Of a DNA stretch of 64,000 nt, positions 17,208 to 25,734 are shown one piece after another. Under the pieces are notes generated by a model. The model saw only the letters and a program-made list of their open reading frames with translations. It was not told the DNA's origin and did not search any database. Location of the stretch: the NCBI RefSeq assembly GCF_015999335.1, contig NZ_JAEACP010000011.1, positions 1 through 64,000 on the forward strand. The letters run 5' to 3'. Each line of letters begins with the position of its first letter. The first letter of the stretch is position 1. Both the position numbers and the translations under genes were made by a program. Source of the stretch: Tabrizicola soli (lineage in GTDB: Bacteria > Pseudomonadota > Alphaproteobacteria > Rhodobacterales > Rhodobacteraceae).

Positions 17208-17236
17208 GGGCCGGGATTTCCCGGCCCTTCTTTTTT
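17208..17236 (+). terminator. Rho-independent terminator after DUF1127 gene
   Basis: GGGCCGGG (17208-17215), loop ATTT, CCCGGCCC (17220-17227), then TTCTTTTTT. The last T's touch the end of the opposing acyltransferase gene. Confidence 0.9.
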
Positions 17237-19182
17237 CACTCAGCCGTCACGACAGCCCGTGCCGCAGCGATGACGTCGGCGCGTCTGCCAAAATGCAAGC
17301 CGCCCAACTCGCTGAGGTGATCCCCATCCCGCCACCACAGACCGTCACAATCCGCGAAATCCCCAGGCCACACAAAGGCGAAAAGCCGGTTCTGTGACAG
17401 ATAGTGCACAGTAGATTTCGAAAGCATCTGCCCAATGGTCAAGTCGAGCCGGCCAAAGGCCTGAGCGAGGCCGGGCCGCAGCGGCGGTGCATGGCCGCAT
17501 CCGGTCGTCAGCAGCGTCTCCGGCGGAATATGCGGCTCGGTCCGGGGACCAAACCAGACGACCGGCACTGCCTGCGCCAGGGACTCGAGATAGGTCCTGA
17601 CCTTTTCCACATGGACCAGGTTCACCTGCAGATCCGGCACCGGATCGGAAAGGCCGATCAAGTCGATCATCTCGCGGCTGCCTTCGGGATGGCCGGACGT
17701 GGTGAGCAAATAGAATCCCGCCTGTTCATAGATTGCCAGCTCGAAATAGCCTTCGGCTACGAGGGCAGGCAGGGCCTGATACGGGCAGTCGGGATCGGGG
17801 CTGTGTGGGCGGCAGCCTCCCTGCACCACGCCAAAGATGAAGGGCGCGCGTTCCAGCTGGGCGACCTGGGTGAAAAGGTCGATTGCGTGGCTGTCGCCAA
17901 GGACAAGGATGCCCTTCCCATGCCGCTCGCGGCAGTCGGACAGACGGGCGAGGACCTCATCCGCCTGCGGAGTACCGGAAGCGAAGCGGCAGCTCTCGTC
18001 CGGCAGCGCGGGACGGCTGCGCACGGCTTCGATCAGGGTCAGTTCACGCTGAAGATCCGGGTGGAGCATTCCCCAGAGCCCGGGCCAGCCGCCCGCGGCC
18101 TTCCCGGCGAGACCAAGACCGAAAAGGCCCACACTGGCGACGACCGCAGCAGCGAGGGCCGAGCGGCGCGACGGCAGAAGCCGTGGCCGGGCGCCGCGGA
18201 ATGGTTGCTCGACCAGGCGCCAGGTCATCGTGGAAAGCGCAAGGATCAGCAGGATGAGCGTCGCTGTTGCAAGGGGCGATGGCGCCGCGCCCCTGACGAC
18301 CCGGGCAAGAACGAACACGGGCTGATGCCAGAGATAGGCGGAATAGCTGATGAGGCCGACAGCCCGGAATGGCCCCCAGGAGAGAAGCCGCGCCGCACTT
18401 GTTCCAGCCCCGGCAAACTGCAGGACAAGCGCTGTCCCGATGACCGGCAACATGACCCCACCGCCCGGCACCATGCCGGGCGGCGGTGCAAAGAGCGGAA
18501 GCACGACAAGCGCCAGTCCCAACCAGCCCAACGCGGGCGCGCGCGCACCCCGGTTCGGTAGCAGCGCCACCAGCGCTCCGGCGAGAAGCTCCCAGAAGCG
18601 TGAGAGCGTGAAGAAGAAGTTCTTTTCGGCATCGACCCGCGCCAGGACTTCGGCCAGGAAGAAGCTGACCAGAATCGCAGCCACCAGCGCCATCACTTTC
18701 GCCCGCCGGGATCGCCGCCGCATCGCATGGAGCGCCAGCGGAAAAAGCAGATAGAACTGCTCTTCGACGGCAAGGCTCCAAGTATGCAGCAGCGGGAGCT
18801 GGTGCGCGCCTGGGCCGAAATAGCCGGACTGATCGGCGAAATGGAAATTGGAGAGGAAGACCGAAACCCAGATCACGCTGTCGGAAAGTGCGGCAATCCG
18901 GCTGGGAGTGAGGAGGAGGATGGCCGCCAGAACCGTGGCGAGGACCACCGTGACCAGCGCCGGCAGGATGCGCCGCGCGCGCCGCTCGTAGAACTGCAGG
19001 AGCGAGAAGCGGTCCTGCGCCATGTCGTTAAGCAGCAGGGTTGTGATCAGGTAGCCGCTGATGACGAAGAAGATGTCGACCCCGGCAAAGCCGCCCGGAA
19101 TCCACCAGATCTGCGCGTGATACAGGATGACGGAGAGCACCGCCACCGCACGCAACCCGTCGATCTCGCTTCGATAAAGCAA
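17236..19182 (-). CDS. OafA-type acyltransferase with C-terminal SGNH domain
   Basis: A 648-residue inner-membrane enzyme. Residues 1-370 form the acyltransferase-3 domain with about ten helices: YRSEIDGLRAVAVLSVILYH at the start, the membrane-proximal histidine, and FFVISGYLIT. After a tether, residues about 400-648 form an SGNH hydrolase-like domain with GILVLGDSHAIDLF (nucleophile serine) and a late W-x-D-G-x-H-x-S-like segment (WWRDGDHLSELGG). Such fusions O-acetylate lipopolysaccharide, capsule or peptidoglycan sugars in the periplasm. The start is TTG 19182 with GAGGAAG upstream. It lies just downstream of rpsI but behind a terminator, so it is probably separately controlled. Confidence 0.9.
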   Translation of the reverse strand: MLYRSEIDGLRAVAVLSVILYHAQIWWIPGGFAGVDIFFVISGYLITTLLLNDMAQDRFSLLQFYERRARRILPALVTVVLATVLAAILLLTPSRIAALSDSVIWVSVFLSNFHFADQSGYFGPGAHQLPLLHTWSLAVEEQFYLLFPLALHAMRRRSRRAKVMALVAAILVSFFLAEVLARVDAEKNFFFTLSRFWELLAGALVALLPNRGARAPALGWLGLALVVLPLFAPPPGMVPGGGVMLPVIGTALVLQFAGAGTSAARLLSWGPFRAVGLISYSAYLWHQPVFVLARVVRGAAPSPLATATLILLILALSTMTWRLVEQPFRGARPRLLPSRRSALAAAVVASVGLFGLGLAGKAAGGWPGLWGMLHPDLQRELTLIEAVRSRPALPDESCRFASGTPQADEVLARLSDCRERHGKGILVLGDSHAIDLFTQVAQLERAPFIFGVVQGGCRPHSPDPDCPYQALPALVAEGYFELAIYEQAGFYLLTTSGHPEGSREMIDLIGLSDPVPDLQVNLVHVEKVRTYLESLAQAVPVVWFGPRTEPHIPPETLLTTGCGHAPPLRPGLAQAFGRLDLTIGQMLSKSTVHYLSQNRLFAFVWPGDFADCDGLWWRDGDHLSELGGLHFGRRADVIAAARAVVTAE

Positions 19183-19206
19183 TTATCTTCCTCAAGAGCC
19201 TTGCGC

Positions 19207-19234
19207 AAAAGGCCCGCCGGTGAGGGCGGGCCTT
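19207..19234 (-). terminator. Rho-independent terminator after rpsI
   Basis: Read on the minus strand, GGCCCGCC (19225-19232) pairs with GGCGGGCC (19211-19218) and is followed by TTTT at 19210-19207. Confidence 0.85.
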
Positions 19235-19240
19235 GCCGAA

Positions 19241-19263
19241 GGTGCGCTGTAGCGCACCCTACG
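19241..19263. repeat. GTAGGGTG-type palindrome, variant
   Basis: GGTGCGCT-GT-AGCGCACC followed by CTACG. On the minus strand this reads GTAGGGTGCGCTACAGCGC and on. It resembles the two palindromes at 40410-40437 and 63372-63395 in layout (GTAGGGTG, inverted arm, CACC). It lies between the rpsI stop and its terminator. Confidence 0.6.
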
Positions 19264-19270
19264 ATGGCGA

Positions 19271-19753
19271 TTAGCGCTTCGAGAACTGGAAGCTGCGGCG
19301 AGCCTTCGGCTTGCCGTATTTCTTCCGTTCGACGACGCGGCTGTCGCGGGTCAGGAAGCCTGCCGCCTTCAGCGCACCGCGCAGGGCGGGTTCATAGAGT
19401 TGCAGCGCCTTGGAGATACCGTGCTTCACCGCACCGGCCTGGCCCGAGAGCCCGCCCCCGGCGACGGTCGCGTAGACGTCGAACTGGCCTTCCACGTTCG
19501 CCACGGTGAAGGGCTGCTTCAGGATCATCTGCAGCACCGGACGGGCGAAGTAGACCGCCATTTCCTTGCCGTTGACCACGACCTTGCCCGAGCCGGGCTT
19601 GACCCAGACGCGGGCGACCGCGTCCTTGCGCTTGCCGGTCGCGTAGGAGCGGCCGAGCTTGTCGCGGACCGGCGCGCGCGGCGCGGCCTCGACAGCGGCG
19701 GGGGCGGAACCGACGGCGGATTTCAGGTCATCGAGGGATTTGATGTCGGCCAT
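19271..19753 (-). CDS. rpsI: 30S ribosomal protein S9
   Basis: A 160-residue S9 of the small subunit; its C-terminal tail reaches the P-site tRNA. The conserved core is [26 protein letters not shown] and the end is the canonical basic [14 protein letters not shown]. The N-terminal extension of about 35 residues is usual in alphaproteobacteria. Two starts are possible: GTG 19759, overlapping the rplM stop, or ATG 19753. The ATG is preferred because GGAG lies nine bases before it. It forms an operon with rplM. Confidence 0.97.
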   Translation of the reverse strand: MADIKSLDDLKSAVGSAPAAVEAAPRAPVRDKLGRSYATGKRKDAVARVWVKPGSGKVVVNGKEMAVYFARPVLQMILKQPFTVANVEGQFDVYATVAGGGLSGQAGAVKHGISKALQLYEPALRGALKAAGFLTRDSRVVERKKYGKPKARRSFQFSKR

Positions 19754-19755
19754 GA

Positions 19756-20220
19756 TCACGCGCTCCGGGTGTTCTTCGGGTTCAGGACCTTGAGGTCCAG
19801 AACGGTCGGCTGCTGCGCCTCATGCGGATGCTCGGCCCCGGCATAGACGCGCAGGTTGGTCATCTGCTGCCGGCCCAGGCGGTTGCGGGTGATCATGCGC
19901 TCGACCGCCTTTTCCACCACACGCTCGGGGTGGGCGCCTTCCAGCACCTGCCGCGCGGTGCGCGACTTGATCCCGCCGGGATGGCCGGTGTGCCAGTAAT
20001 AGACCTTGTCGTCGCGCTTGTTGCCGGTCATCTGCACCTTGTCGGCATTGATGACGATGACATTGTCGCCCATGTCCATGTGCGGAGTGAAGGTCGGCTT
20101 GTTCTTGCCGCGCAGGATGTTGGCGACGATCGTGGCGAGGCGGCCCAGAACGACGCCCTCGGCGTCGATCAGGATCCACTTCTTCTCGATGTCCGCCGGA
20201 GTAGCGGTGAAGGTTTTCAT
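19756..20220 (-). CDS. rplM: 50S ribosomal protein L13
   Basis: A 154-residue L13, an early-assembling large-subunit protein. It begins [30 protein letters not shown] and contains [18 protein letters not shown]; both are family hallmarks. ATG 20220 is chosen because AGGAA precedes it and the family starts there, although the frame is open further upstream. It is followed directly by rpsI, the conserved rplM-rpsI pair. Confidence 0.98.
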   Translation of the reverse strand: MKTFTATPADIEKKWILIDAEGVVLGRLATIVANILRGKNKPTFTPHMDMGDNVIVINADKVQMTGNKRDDKVYYWHTGHPGGIKSRTARQVLEGAHPERVVEKAVERMITRNRLGRQQMTNLRVYAGAEHPHEAQQPTVLDLKVLNPKNTRSA

Positions 20221-20274
20221 CGTGGTTCCTAACGAAGAAGGAGGCCTGACGGCCCCCGGCAATTCGGATGCGGG

Positions 20275-20303
20275 CTTGTCGCAGATGCCGGACACAGCGT
20301 CAA
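20275..20303 (-). promoter_or_regulatory. candidate promoter of rplM-rpsI
   Basis: On the minus strand TTGACG (20303-20298), 17 bases, then GACAAG (20280-20275). The -35 is good and the -10 weak, as often seen in this group. The leader would be about 45 bases. Confidence 0.35.
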
Positions 20304-20389
20304 GCGCGTCCAGCCATAATTTATCGATACAAAACAGTCCCTTGCGAGAACGGTATCAAAATACCCCATGTCCGCCCGCTCTTTCCCCA

Positions 20390-20425
20390 GATACTCCCTC
20401 GGGGTCCAGGGGGCGAAGCGCCCCC
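20390..20425 (-). terminator. GC-rich hairpin element after SseB gene
   Basis: GGGGGCG (20409-20415) pairs with CGCCCCC (20419-20425) over a three-base loop. On the minus strand it continues through GGACCCC to GAGGGAGTATCTGG. This layout (hairpin, then GGGAGTAT) is familiar from ends of Rhodobacterales genes. A GGGAGTATTTTCG sequence recurs at 21890-21876 near the uracil-DNA glycosylase gene. There is no U-run, so its action as a terminator is uncertain. Confidence 0.5.
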
Positions 20426-20447
20426 GGGGCCGGCCAGGCGCGACCAC

Positions 20448-21236
20448 CTAGCGCAGCTTCGGCGGGCGCGAGGGGTCCATGCCCGGAGCAGCCGGGGCCA
20501 GGTCCTGCACCTGCGGCTGGGGCAGGTCGAAGCGCAGCCCGACCCGCGCCATCGCCCCGGCCGCAACCTCGCCCGAGGCGAGGAAGGCCACGTCCAGCTC
20601 GCCGGCCTCCACGCCCGAGAAGACCAGCGCCTCCTGCATCGCGCGCGCCAGCGCCGCCTCGGCGCCAGGGGCCGCATCGAGGAAGGCCAGGAGATGGCCA
20701 CGCCGCCCGTCCCGGTAGACCACGCCCGCCAGCACCGCCGCCGCGGCAAGCCTGCCGGCCCGCGCCAGCTTCGCGTCCAGCGCCGCGACCACGGCCTCGG
20801 GCACAAGCGGCGGCACGAAGTCGCGCGGCTGCGCCTCCAGCTCCTCGGGGCCGTCCTCCAGCGTCGCGGCCAGCCAGTCCAGCGCCTCGGGCGGCAGCAG
20901 CATCGAGGAGGGCGCCACGCCGAGGTTCACCCCGAGCCCGATCCCCTGCCCCTTCAGAAGCTGCGCGATCACCCGCCCCGGCAGGGCGGCATAGGGCGCG
21001 ATCCCGCCGGAAAAGCTCGCCAACCGCTCCTCGCGGTCGAAGACCAGCACCACCGGCCCCTCCTCCAGATCGAAGACCTTGGGCTCCAGGTTCCCGCCCG
21101 TCGCCTCGCACGCCAGCAGCAGCACCAGCTCGCCATCCGCCAGCCGCTCGAAGAAGCGCAGCCGCAGGGTTTCGTTCTCCGGGTCGGCGGACACCGCCGC
21201 ATGGGCGGCATCCAGCAGGGTCAGAAGGTCAGTCAT
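20448..21236 (-). CDS. SseB family protein
   Basis: A 262-residue soluble protein with an SseB-like N-terminal half: LLDAAHAAVSADPENETLRLRFFERLADGELVLLL, then KVFDLEEGPVVLVFDREERLASF. The C-terminal part resembles the SseB enhancer/serine-sensitivity region (LDAAPGAEAALARAM). The molecular role of the family is poorly defined. It overlaps the end of the upstream uracil-DNA glycosylase gene by eight bases, so the two are co-translated. Ends ahead of the hairpin at 20390-20425. Confidence 0.75.
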   Translation of the reverse strand: MTDLLTLLDAAHAAVSADPENETLRLRFFERLADGELVLLLACEATGGNLEPKVFDLEEGPVVLVFDREERLASFSGGIAPYAALPGRVIAQLLKGQGIGLGVNLGVAPSSMLLPPEALDWLAATLEDGPEELEAQPRDFVPPLVPEAVVAALDAKLARAGRLAAAAVLAGVVYRDGRRGHLLAFLDAAPGAEAALARAMQEALVFSGVEAGELDVAFLASGEVAAGAMARVGLRFDLPQPQVQDLAPAAPGMDPSRPPKLR

Positions 21237-21813
21237 CCATCAGGCTCCGGATCCGGGTGCGCAGGGCGGGCAGGAGGTCGGCCTCGAACCAAGGGTTGCG
21301 CTTCAGCCATGCGGTATTCCGCCACGAGGGATGCGGCAAGGGAAAGACGCCGTGTGCGGCGGGTCCGCGCCAATCGGCCACGGCGGCGGTCAGGTCGCGC
21401 AGGCCCAGGTGCCAGCGGATCGCCGCACCGCCGACCAGGAGCGTCAGCGGCACCGCGCCCAGTTCCGCCATGACCCGCGCCCGCCAGGTCGCGGCGCAGA
21501 GCGGCGGCGGCGGCAGGTCGGCGCCCTTCGCGTCATAGCCGGGGAAACAGAAGGCCATCGGCACCACCGCGACGCGGGCAAGGTCGTAGAACTCGGCCGC
21601 GCTGACCCCCATCCAGTCGCGCAGCCGGTCGCCCGAACGGTCGGTGAAGGGCCGCCCGCTCTCATGCACCCGCAGGCCCGGCGCCTGCCCCGCCACCAGC
21701 ACCCGCGCGCCGGGCCGGAACCAGGCGACCGGGCGCGGCGCATGGCCCGTGGCGGTGGCGGCGAAACGGCCGGCGCAAAGCCGGCAGGCCCGGATATCCT
21801 CGATCAACCCCAT
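21229..21813 (-). CDS. uracil-DNA glycosylase family protein with probable Fe-S cluster
   Basis: A 194-residue enzyme of the family 4/5-like superfamily (COG1573) that removes uracil or related bases from DNA. Seen: CRLC near residues 10-13 and cysteines 89 and 106 (C-x16-C), the four ligands expected for a 4Fe-4S cluster. The active-site loop is VAGQAPGLRVHESGRPF (about 40-56), and the C-terminal motif is HPSWRN (about 161-166). ATG 21813 is chosen because it lies just before the first cysteine pair; the open frame extends far upstream without similarity. Substrate range is not settled by sequence. Confidence 0.85.
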   Translation of the reverse strand: MGLIEDIRACRLCAGRFAATATGHAPRPVAWFRPGARVLVAGQAPGLRVHESGRPFTDRSGDRLRDWMGVSAAEFYDLARVAVVPMAFCFPGYDAKGADLPPPPLCAATWRARVMAELGAVPLTLLVGGAAIRWHLGLRDLTAAVADWRGPAAHGVFPLPHPSWRNTAWLKRNPWFEADLLPALRTRIRSLMDD

Positions 21814-21940
21814 CGCCCGAAGCTGGCCCCCGCCGCTCCTCGGCACAAGGGCCAGCAGCTTCCTCTTGGCGAAAATACTCCCGCCGGAGGCATCCGCCGC
21901 CTCCACCTGCCCCGCCATCGGCCCATCTGGCACCGGCAGC

Positions 21941-21975
21941 GCCGTCCTTCGGGGCTCGATGCCCCGGAGGACGGC
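21941..21975 (+). promoter_or_regulatory. strong stem-loop in nhaA leader region
   Basis: A 15-base arm at 21941-21955 (GCCGTCCTTCGGGGC) pairs with 21961-21975 with one mismatch and a five-base loop (TCGAT). It lies in the 240-base divergent gap, 79 bases before nhaA. It has no T-tract. It may be a leader structure or a bidirectional regulatory site. Confidence 0.5.
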
Positions 21976-22053
21976 ACCCGCTCCGGGGGCGGCCCATTGC
22001 GGCAGGCGGGAAAACCGCGTCAAATGGCCGGACCCTCGCCGCCACAGGACCAG

Positions 22054-23268
22054 ATGTACCGCGTCTCCGCCTTCGTTCCCCGCTTCGCCCGGGCTCTCCT
22101 CGCCGGGGCCCTCGTCGCCACGCTCTGGGTCAATCTCGCCCCCGCAAGCTATTATGACGCGGTCGAATGGCGCATCGCCGACCTGGCGCTGCCGGGCTGG
22201 CTGGCGCCCTTCCCGGTCAGCCTGACGCCGATGAACCTCTTGTCCGAGGGGCTGATGGCACTGTTCCTGGTCTTCGTCGGCAAGGAGCTGCGCGAGGCGC
22301 TGGTCGTGGAACAGGGCGCGCTGGTGGGCGGGCGGGCACTGCTGCCGCTGGGGCTGGTGCTGGGCGGCATGACCGGCACGGCGGGAACCTGGCTGATCGT
22401 CTCGGGCCTGATCGAGACCGCCGGCGAGGCGGGCTTCGGCACCGGCTGGCAGGTGCCGCTCGGCACCGATGTGGCGCTGTGCTTCCTGGTCGGGCGGCGG
22501 GTCTTCGGGCCGGGCCACCCGGCGCTGCACCTGCTGCTTCTGCTGGCCATCGCCACCGACATCCTGGCGCTTCTGGTCCTGGGCCTGACCCAGCACGTCG
22601 CCGGGCTGCGGCCGCTCTGGCTGGTGCTGCCGGTCCTCGCGACGCTCCTCGCCTGGCGCTTCCACGGACGCGCCCTGCCCGCAGGCGCGGCCGAGCGCGC
22701 GCGCCGGGCGCAGCGCCGCCTCTGGCCCTATCTGCTGGCCGGCGCGGTCTCCTGGATCGGGGTGGTCGCGGCCGGGCTGCCGGGCGCGCTGGGGCTGTTG
22801 CCGGTGATCCTCGCCATCACCCCGGCCGACCGCAGCTTCGGCCTCTTCGCCGAGGCCGAGGAGCTGTTGCACGATCCGATGAACCGGCTGGCGCATGCGC
22901 TGTCCTGGCCGCTGGTCGGTATCCTGTTCCTGTTCGGCCTGACGCGGGGCGGCGTCGACCTCGGGGCGCTTGCGCCCACCACGCTGACCACGCTGGCCGC
23001 GCTGGCGATCGGCCGGCCGCTGGGGATGCTGGCGCTCGGCCTCGGCCTGGCCGCCGCCCTCGACCTGCGCCTGCCGCAGGGGCTTTCCCTGCGCGACCTT
23101 CTAACCATCGCGCTGATCATGGGGCTGGGATTCACCGTCCCGGTCCTCTCGCTCGAAACCGCGCTGCCCGGCGGCGCGATGCAGGAGGCGGCGCGGCTGG
23201 GGATCGCGCTCAGCCTCCTCGCCGGGCCGCTTGCGATCCTGGTCGCACGCCGCCGAGCCGGGGGCTGA
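22054..23268 (+). CDS. NhaA-like Na+/H+ antiporter, atypical ion site
   Basis: A 404-residue inner-membrane protein with about twelve helices and the NhaA outline: NLLSEGLMALFLVFVGKELREA (TM2), PLGTDVALC with Asp139 (equivalent to E. coli Asp133), and AIATDILALLVL. The NhaA Asp163-Asp164 pair is Thr168-Asp169 here, and the Lys300 region GKPLG reads GRPLG. One aspartate and the salt-bridge lysine are therefore changed, so transport stoichiometry or ion choice may differ. ATG 22054 follows ACAGGA; the frame is open far upstream without NhaA similarity. Divergent from the glycosylase gene. Confidence 0.8.
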   Translation: MYRVSAFVPRFARALLAGALVATLWVNLAPASYYDAVEWRIADLALPGWLAPFPVSLTPMNLLSEGLMALFLVFVGKELREALVVEQGALVGGRALLPLGLVLGGMTGTAGTWLIVSGLIETAGEAGFGTGWQVPLGTDVALCFLVGRRVFGPGHPALHLLLLLAIATDILALLVLGLTQHVAGLRPLWLVLPVLATLLAWRFHGRALPAGAAERARRAQRRLWPYLLAGAVSWIGVVAAGLPGALGLLPVILAITPADRSFGLFAEAEELLHDPMNRLAHALSWPLVGILFLFGLTRGGVDLGALAPTTLTTLAALAIGRPLGMLALGLGLAAALDLRLPQGLSLRDLLTIALIMGLGFTVPVLSLETALPGGAMQEAARLGIALSLLAGPLAILVARRRAGG

Positions 23269-23367
23269 CCTTCGGCCGCCCTTTAAACGACACAAACGGG
23301 GTGTTAACCCTGCAGCAGTAGTAAGGGGTGAGGCGCGGCACGGGGAGGTGCCCGCCCAGAGGCGGTG

Positions 23368-24021
23368 ATGATCGAGTTTCAGGGGGTTTCCAAGTCGTTC
23401 TGGACCGGCACGCAGCGCAAGGTCATCCTTGACCGCGCCTCGTTCCGGGTCGACCTCGGCCGCTCGCTTGGGATCCTGGCTCCCAACGGCGCGGGCAAGA
23501 CCACGATCATCAACATGATGGCCGGGCTGGAGAAACCCGACGAAGGCGTGATCCGCAAGACCTCGCGCGTGTCCTTTCCGCTGGGCTTCATGGGCGGCGT
23601 GAACGGCAAGCAATCCGCCAAGGAGAACTGCCGCTACATCGCACGGCTTTACGGGCTGGACCCCGATTACGTCGAGAGCTTCTGCCGCTGGGTCTGCGGC
23701 CTGGGCGAATATTTCGACATGCCGATCTCGACCTATTCCTCGGGGATGCGCTCGCGCTTCTCCTTCTCGCTGCTTTTGTCGATCGAATTCGACATCTACC
23801 TGATCGACGAAGGCATGCCCGCCGCCAGCGACGTGGAATTCAACCGCAAGGCCGGCAACCTCTTGAAGGAGCGGTTGCAGAACGCCACCGTGGTGATCGT
23901 GTCGCATTCGCCGCAGACCCTGCAGAAGTTCTGCGATTCCGCCGCCGTGCTGCGCAACGGCCGGCTTTACCAGTTCGACACGCTCGAGGAAGCGAAGCGC
24001 CTTTATGACTACACCGCCTAA
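23368..24021 (+). CDS. kpsT: KpsT-like capsule polysaccharide export ATPase
   Basis: A 217-residue ABC ATPase of the ABC-2 capsule exporters, which energises polysaccharide transfer across the inner membrane. Walker A is LAPNGAGKTTIIN (about residue 38), the KpsT-type signature is YSSGMRSRFSFSLLLSIE, Walker B is IYLIDEGMPA, and the switch histidine is in VIVSHS. The start is ATG 23368 (GTG 23365 directly precedes it). It overlaps the following KpsE-like gene by 17 bases. The permease KpsM, normally adjacent, is not in this window. Confidence 0.9.
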   Translation: MIEFQGVSKSFWTGTQRKVILDRASFRVDLGRSLGILAPNGAGKTTIINMMAGLEKPDEGVIRKTSRVSFPLGFMGGVNGKQSAKENCRYIARLYGLDPDYVESFCRWVCGLGEYFDMPISTYSSGMRSRFSFSLLLSIEFDIYLIDEGMPAASDVEFNRKAGNLLKERLQNATVVIVSHSPQTLQKFCDSAAVLRNGRLYQFDTLEEAKRLYDYTA

Positions 24022-25714
24022 AGCCACGCGTTTCCATATCCGCCCGCAAGAGCGCCCCCCCGTCCCGCCCGCGCCGGACGAGGCCGGGATCTTCGACAAC
24101 CACGACGACGGTTTCGGCGCGATGGACTTCCGCAAGCCCGAGAACGCGCCCGCCGCGGATCGGGCCGGGGTCACCGTCACCAAGGTCCCCCGCATGGCCG
24201 AGGACGAGGCGGTCGCAGCTGCGCTCGCCGCCATCGCGGCCGAGGGGCTGACCCAGCGCCAGCTGCGCCGCGCTCGGCTGGTGGCCGGGAAAGCCGGGCT
24301 TGCCGTCACCTCCGAGCTCGATGCCGTGCGCCAGCTGCGGCAGGCCGGTATCGACCCGTTCTCGCGCGGCTCGCTTCTGAACATGGTCACCTCCCGGCTT
24401 GGCGGCGCAGGCGGCGCCGCCGCCGCGCCCGAGCCAGAGCCCCGGAAGGACGCGCCCCCGTCCCCGGGCCGCGAGCTGTCGCGTCTGCCCGGAGATGTGG
24501 TGCAGCTGCCGCAGACCGCGCGCGCCCTGGCGCTGCCCTCGACCGAAGAGCGCGCAGAGGTCAACCAGGCCGGCGAGATCCTGCGCATGCAGCAGGACAT
24601 CGCCCGCCGCCGCCGCCGCCGCCTGGTCCTGCTGGCCGCGCGGCTGACAGCCTTCGTCCTGCTGCCCACGCTCGTGGCGGGCTGGTACTTCTTCCGGCTC
24701 GCCACGCCGATGTTCGCCACCCGGGCCGAATTCGTGATCCAGCAGGCCGCGCCGACCGCCGCCGCCGGGCAGCTGGGCGGCCTTCTGTCCGGCACCGCGC
24801 TGGCGACCTCGCAGGATTCCATTGCCGTGCAGGGCTATCTGCAATCGCGCGAGGCGATGGCCCGGCTGGAAGACGACCTCGGCTTCCGCGCCCATTTCCA
24901 GAGCCCGGCGATCGACCCGGTGCAGCGGCTCGACCCCGGGGCCAGTCTGGAGGCCGCCTACAAGGTCTACCGCCGCTTCGTGAAGATCTCCTACGACCCG
25001 ACCGAGGGCATCGTGCGGATGGAAGTGATCGCCGCCGATCCCGCCGTGGCCTCGGCCTGGGCCGGCCAGCTGATCCGCTATGCCGAGGAACAGGTCGACC
25101 ACCTGACCCAGCGGCTGCGCGCCGACCAGATGACCGAGGCGCAGACCGGCTATGACGAGGCGCAGGCCGCGCTGGCCGCCTCGCAGCGCAAGCTGATCGA
25201 GCTGCAGGAACGCTTCAAGGTGATCTCGTCCGAAAGCGAGGTCGGGCTGATGACGGCGCAGATCTCGTCGCTGGAGACGCAGCTGACCACCGAGCGGCTC
25301 TCGCTGGCGCAGATGCAGGCGAACGAGGCTCCGAACGAGGCGAGGATGGAGCCGGTGAAGCGCCGGATCGCCACGCTGGAGGCCGAGATCGCCGCGGTCC
25401 GCGCCCGGATGACGGAAAGCACCGCCGAAAGCTCGAGCATGGCCCAGGTCCAGGGCGAGCTGCTGGTCGCCCAGGCCGACCTGCAGACCCGGCAGATGAT
25501 CCTGGCCACCGCGCTGCAGTCGATGGAGACCGCGCGGGTCGAGGCCAACCGCCAGGTGCGCTATCTGTCGCTTTCGGTGCGCCCGATTCCGCCCGACGCG
25601 CCGACCTATCCGCGCGCCTTCGAGAACACCGCCGTCACGCTGTTGATCATGCTGGGGATTTACCTCATGGTCTCGATGACCGCCGCGATCTTGCGGGAAC
25701 AGGTCTCGGCCTGA
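24005..25714 (+). CDS. kpsE: KpsE-like capsule export / chain-length inner-membrane protein
   Basis: A 569-residue PCP-3-type protein that spans the periplasm with the capsule exporter. The N-terminal cytoplasmic 200 residues are acidic and proline-rich, unusually long for KpsE. They are followed by a basic stretch (DIARRRRRRLVLLAAR) and TM1 (about 210-232). A periplasmic domain has long coiled coils (about 370-480), and TM2 is at about 545-563 (TLLIMLGIYLMVSMTAAIL). It overlaps kpsT and is followed 20 bases later by kdsA, forming an export/Kdo cluster. Confidence 0.85.
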   Translation: MTTPPKATRFHIRPQERPPVPPAPDEAGIFDNHDDGFGAMDFRKPENAPAADRAGVTVTKVPRMAEDEAVAAALAAIAAEGLTQRQLRRARLVAGKAGLAVTSELDAVRQLRQAGIDPFSRGSLLNMVTSRLGGAGGAAAAPEPEPRKDAPPSPGRELSRLPGDVVQLPQTARALALPSTEERAEVNQAGEILRMQQDIARRRRRRLVLLAARLTAFVLLPTLVAGWYFFRLATPMFATRAEFVIQQAAPTAAAGQLGGLLSGTALATSQDSIAVQGYLQSREAMARLEDDLGFRAHFQSPAIDPVQRLDPGASLEAAYKVYRRFVKISYDPTEGIVRMEVIAADPAVASAWAGQLIRYAEEQVDHLTQRLRADQMTEAQTGYDEAQAALAASQRKLIELQERFKVISSESEVGLMTAQISSLETQLTTERLSLAQMQANEAPNEARMEPVKRRIATLEAEIAAVRARMTESTAESSSMAQVQGELLVAQADLQTRQMILATALQSMETARVEANRQVRYLSLSVRPIPPDAPTYPRAFENTAVTLLIMLGIYLMVSMTAAILREQVSA

Positions 25715-25734
25715 CGGCGACTTCGGGGGATGCG

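Noticed and set aside
21079-22053. Long N-terminal extension of the NhaA-like gene
   Set aside because: The frame stays open upstream only because of GC richness and antisense coding of SseB and the glycosylase; the NhaA similarity and ribosome site start at 22054.
23283-23307. CtrA site upstream of kpsT
   Set aside because: Two TTAA halves are present but 17 bases apart rather than seven.
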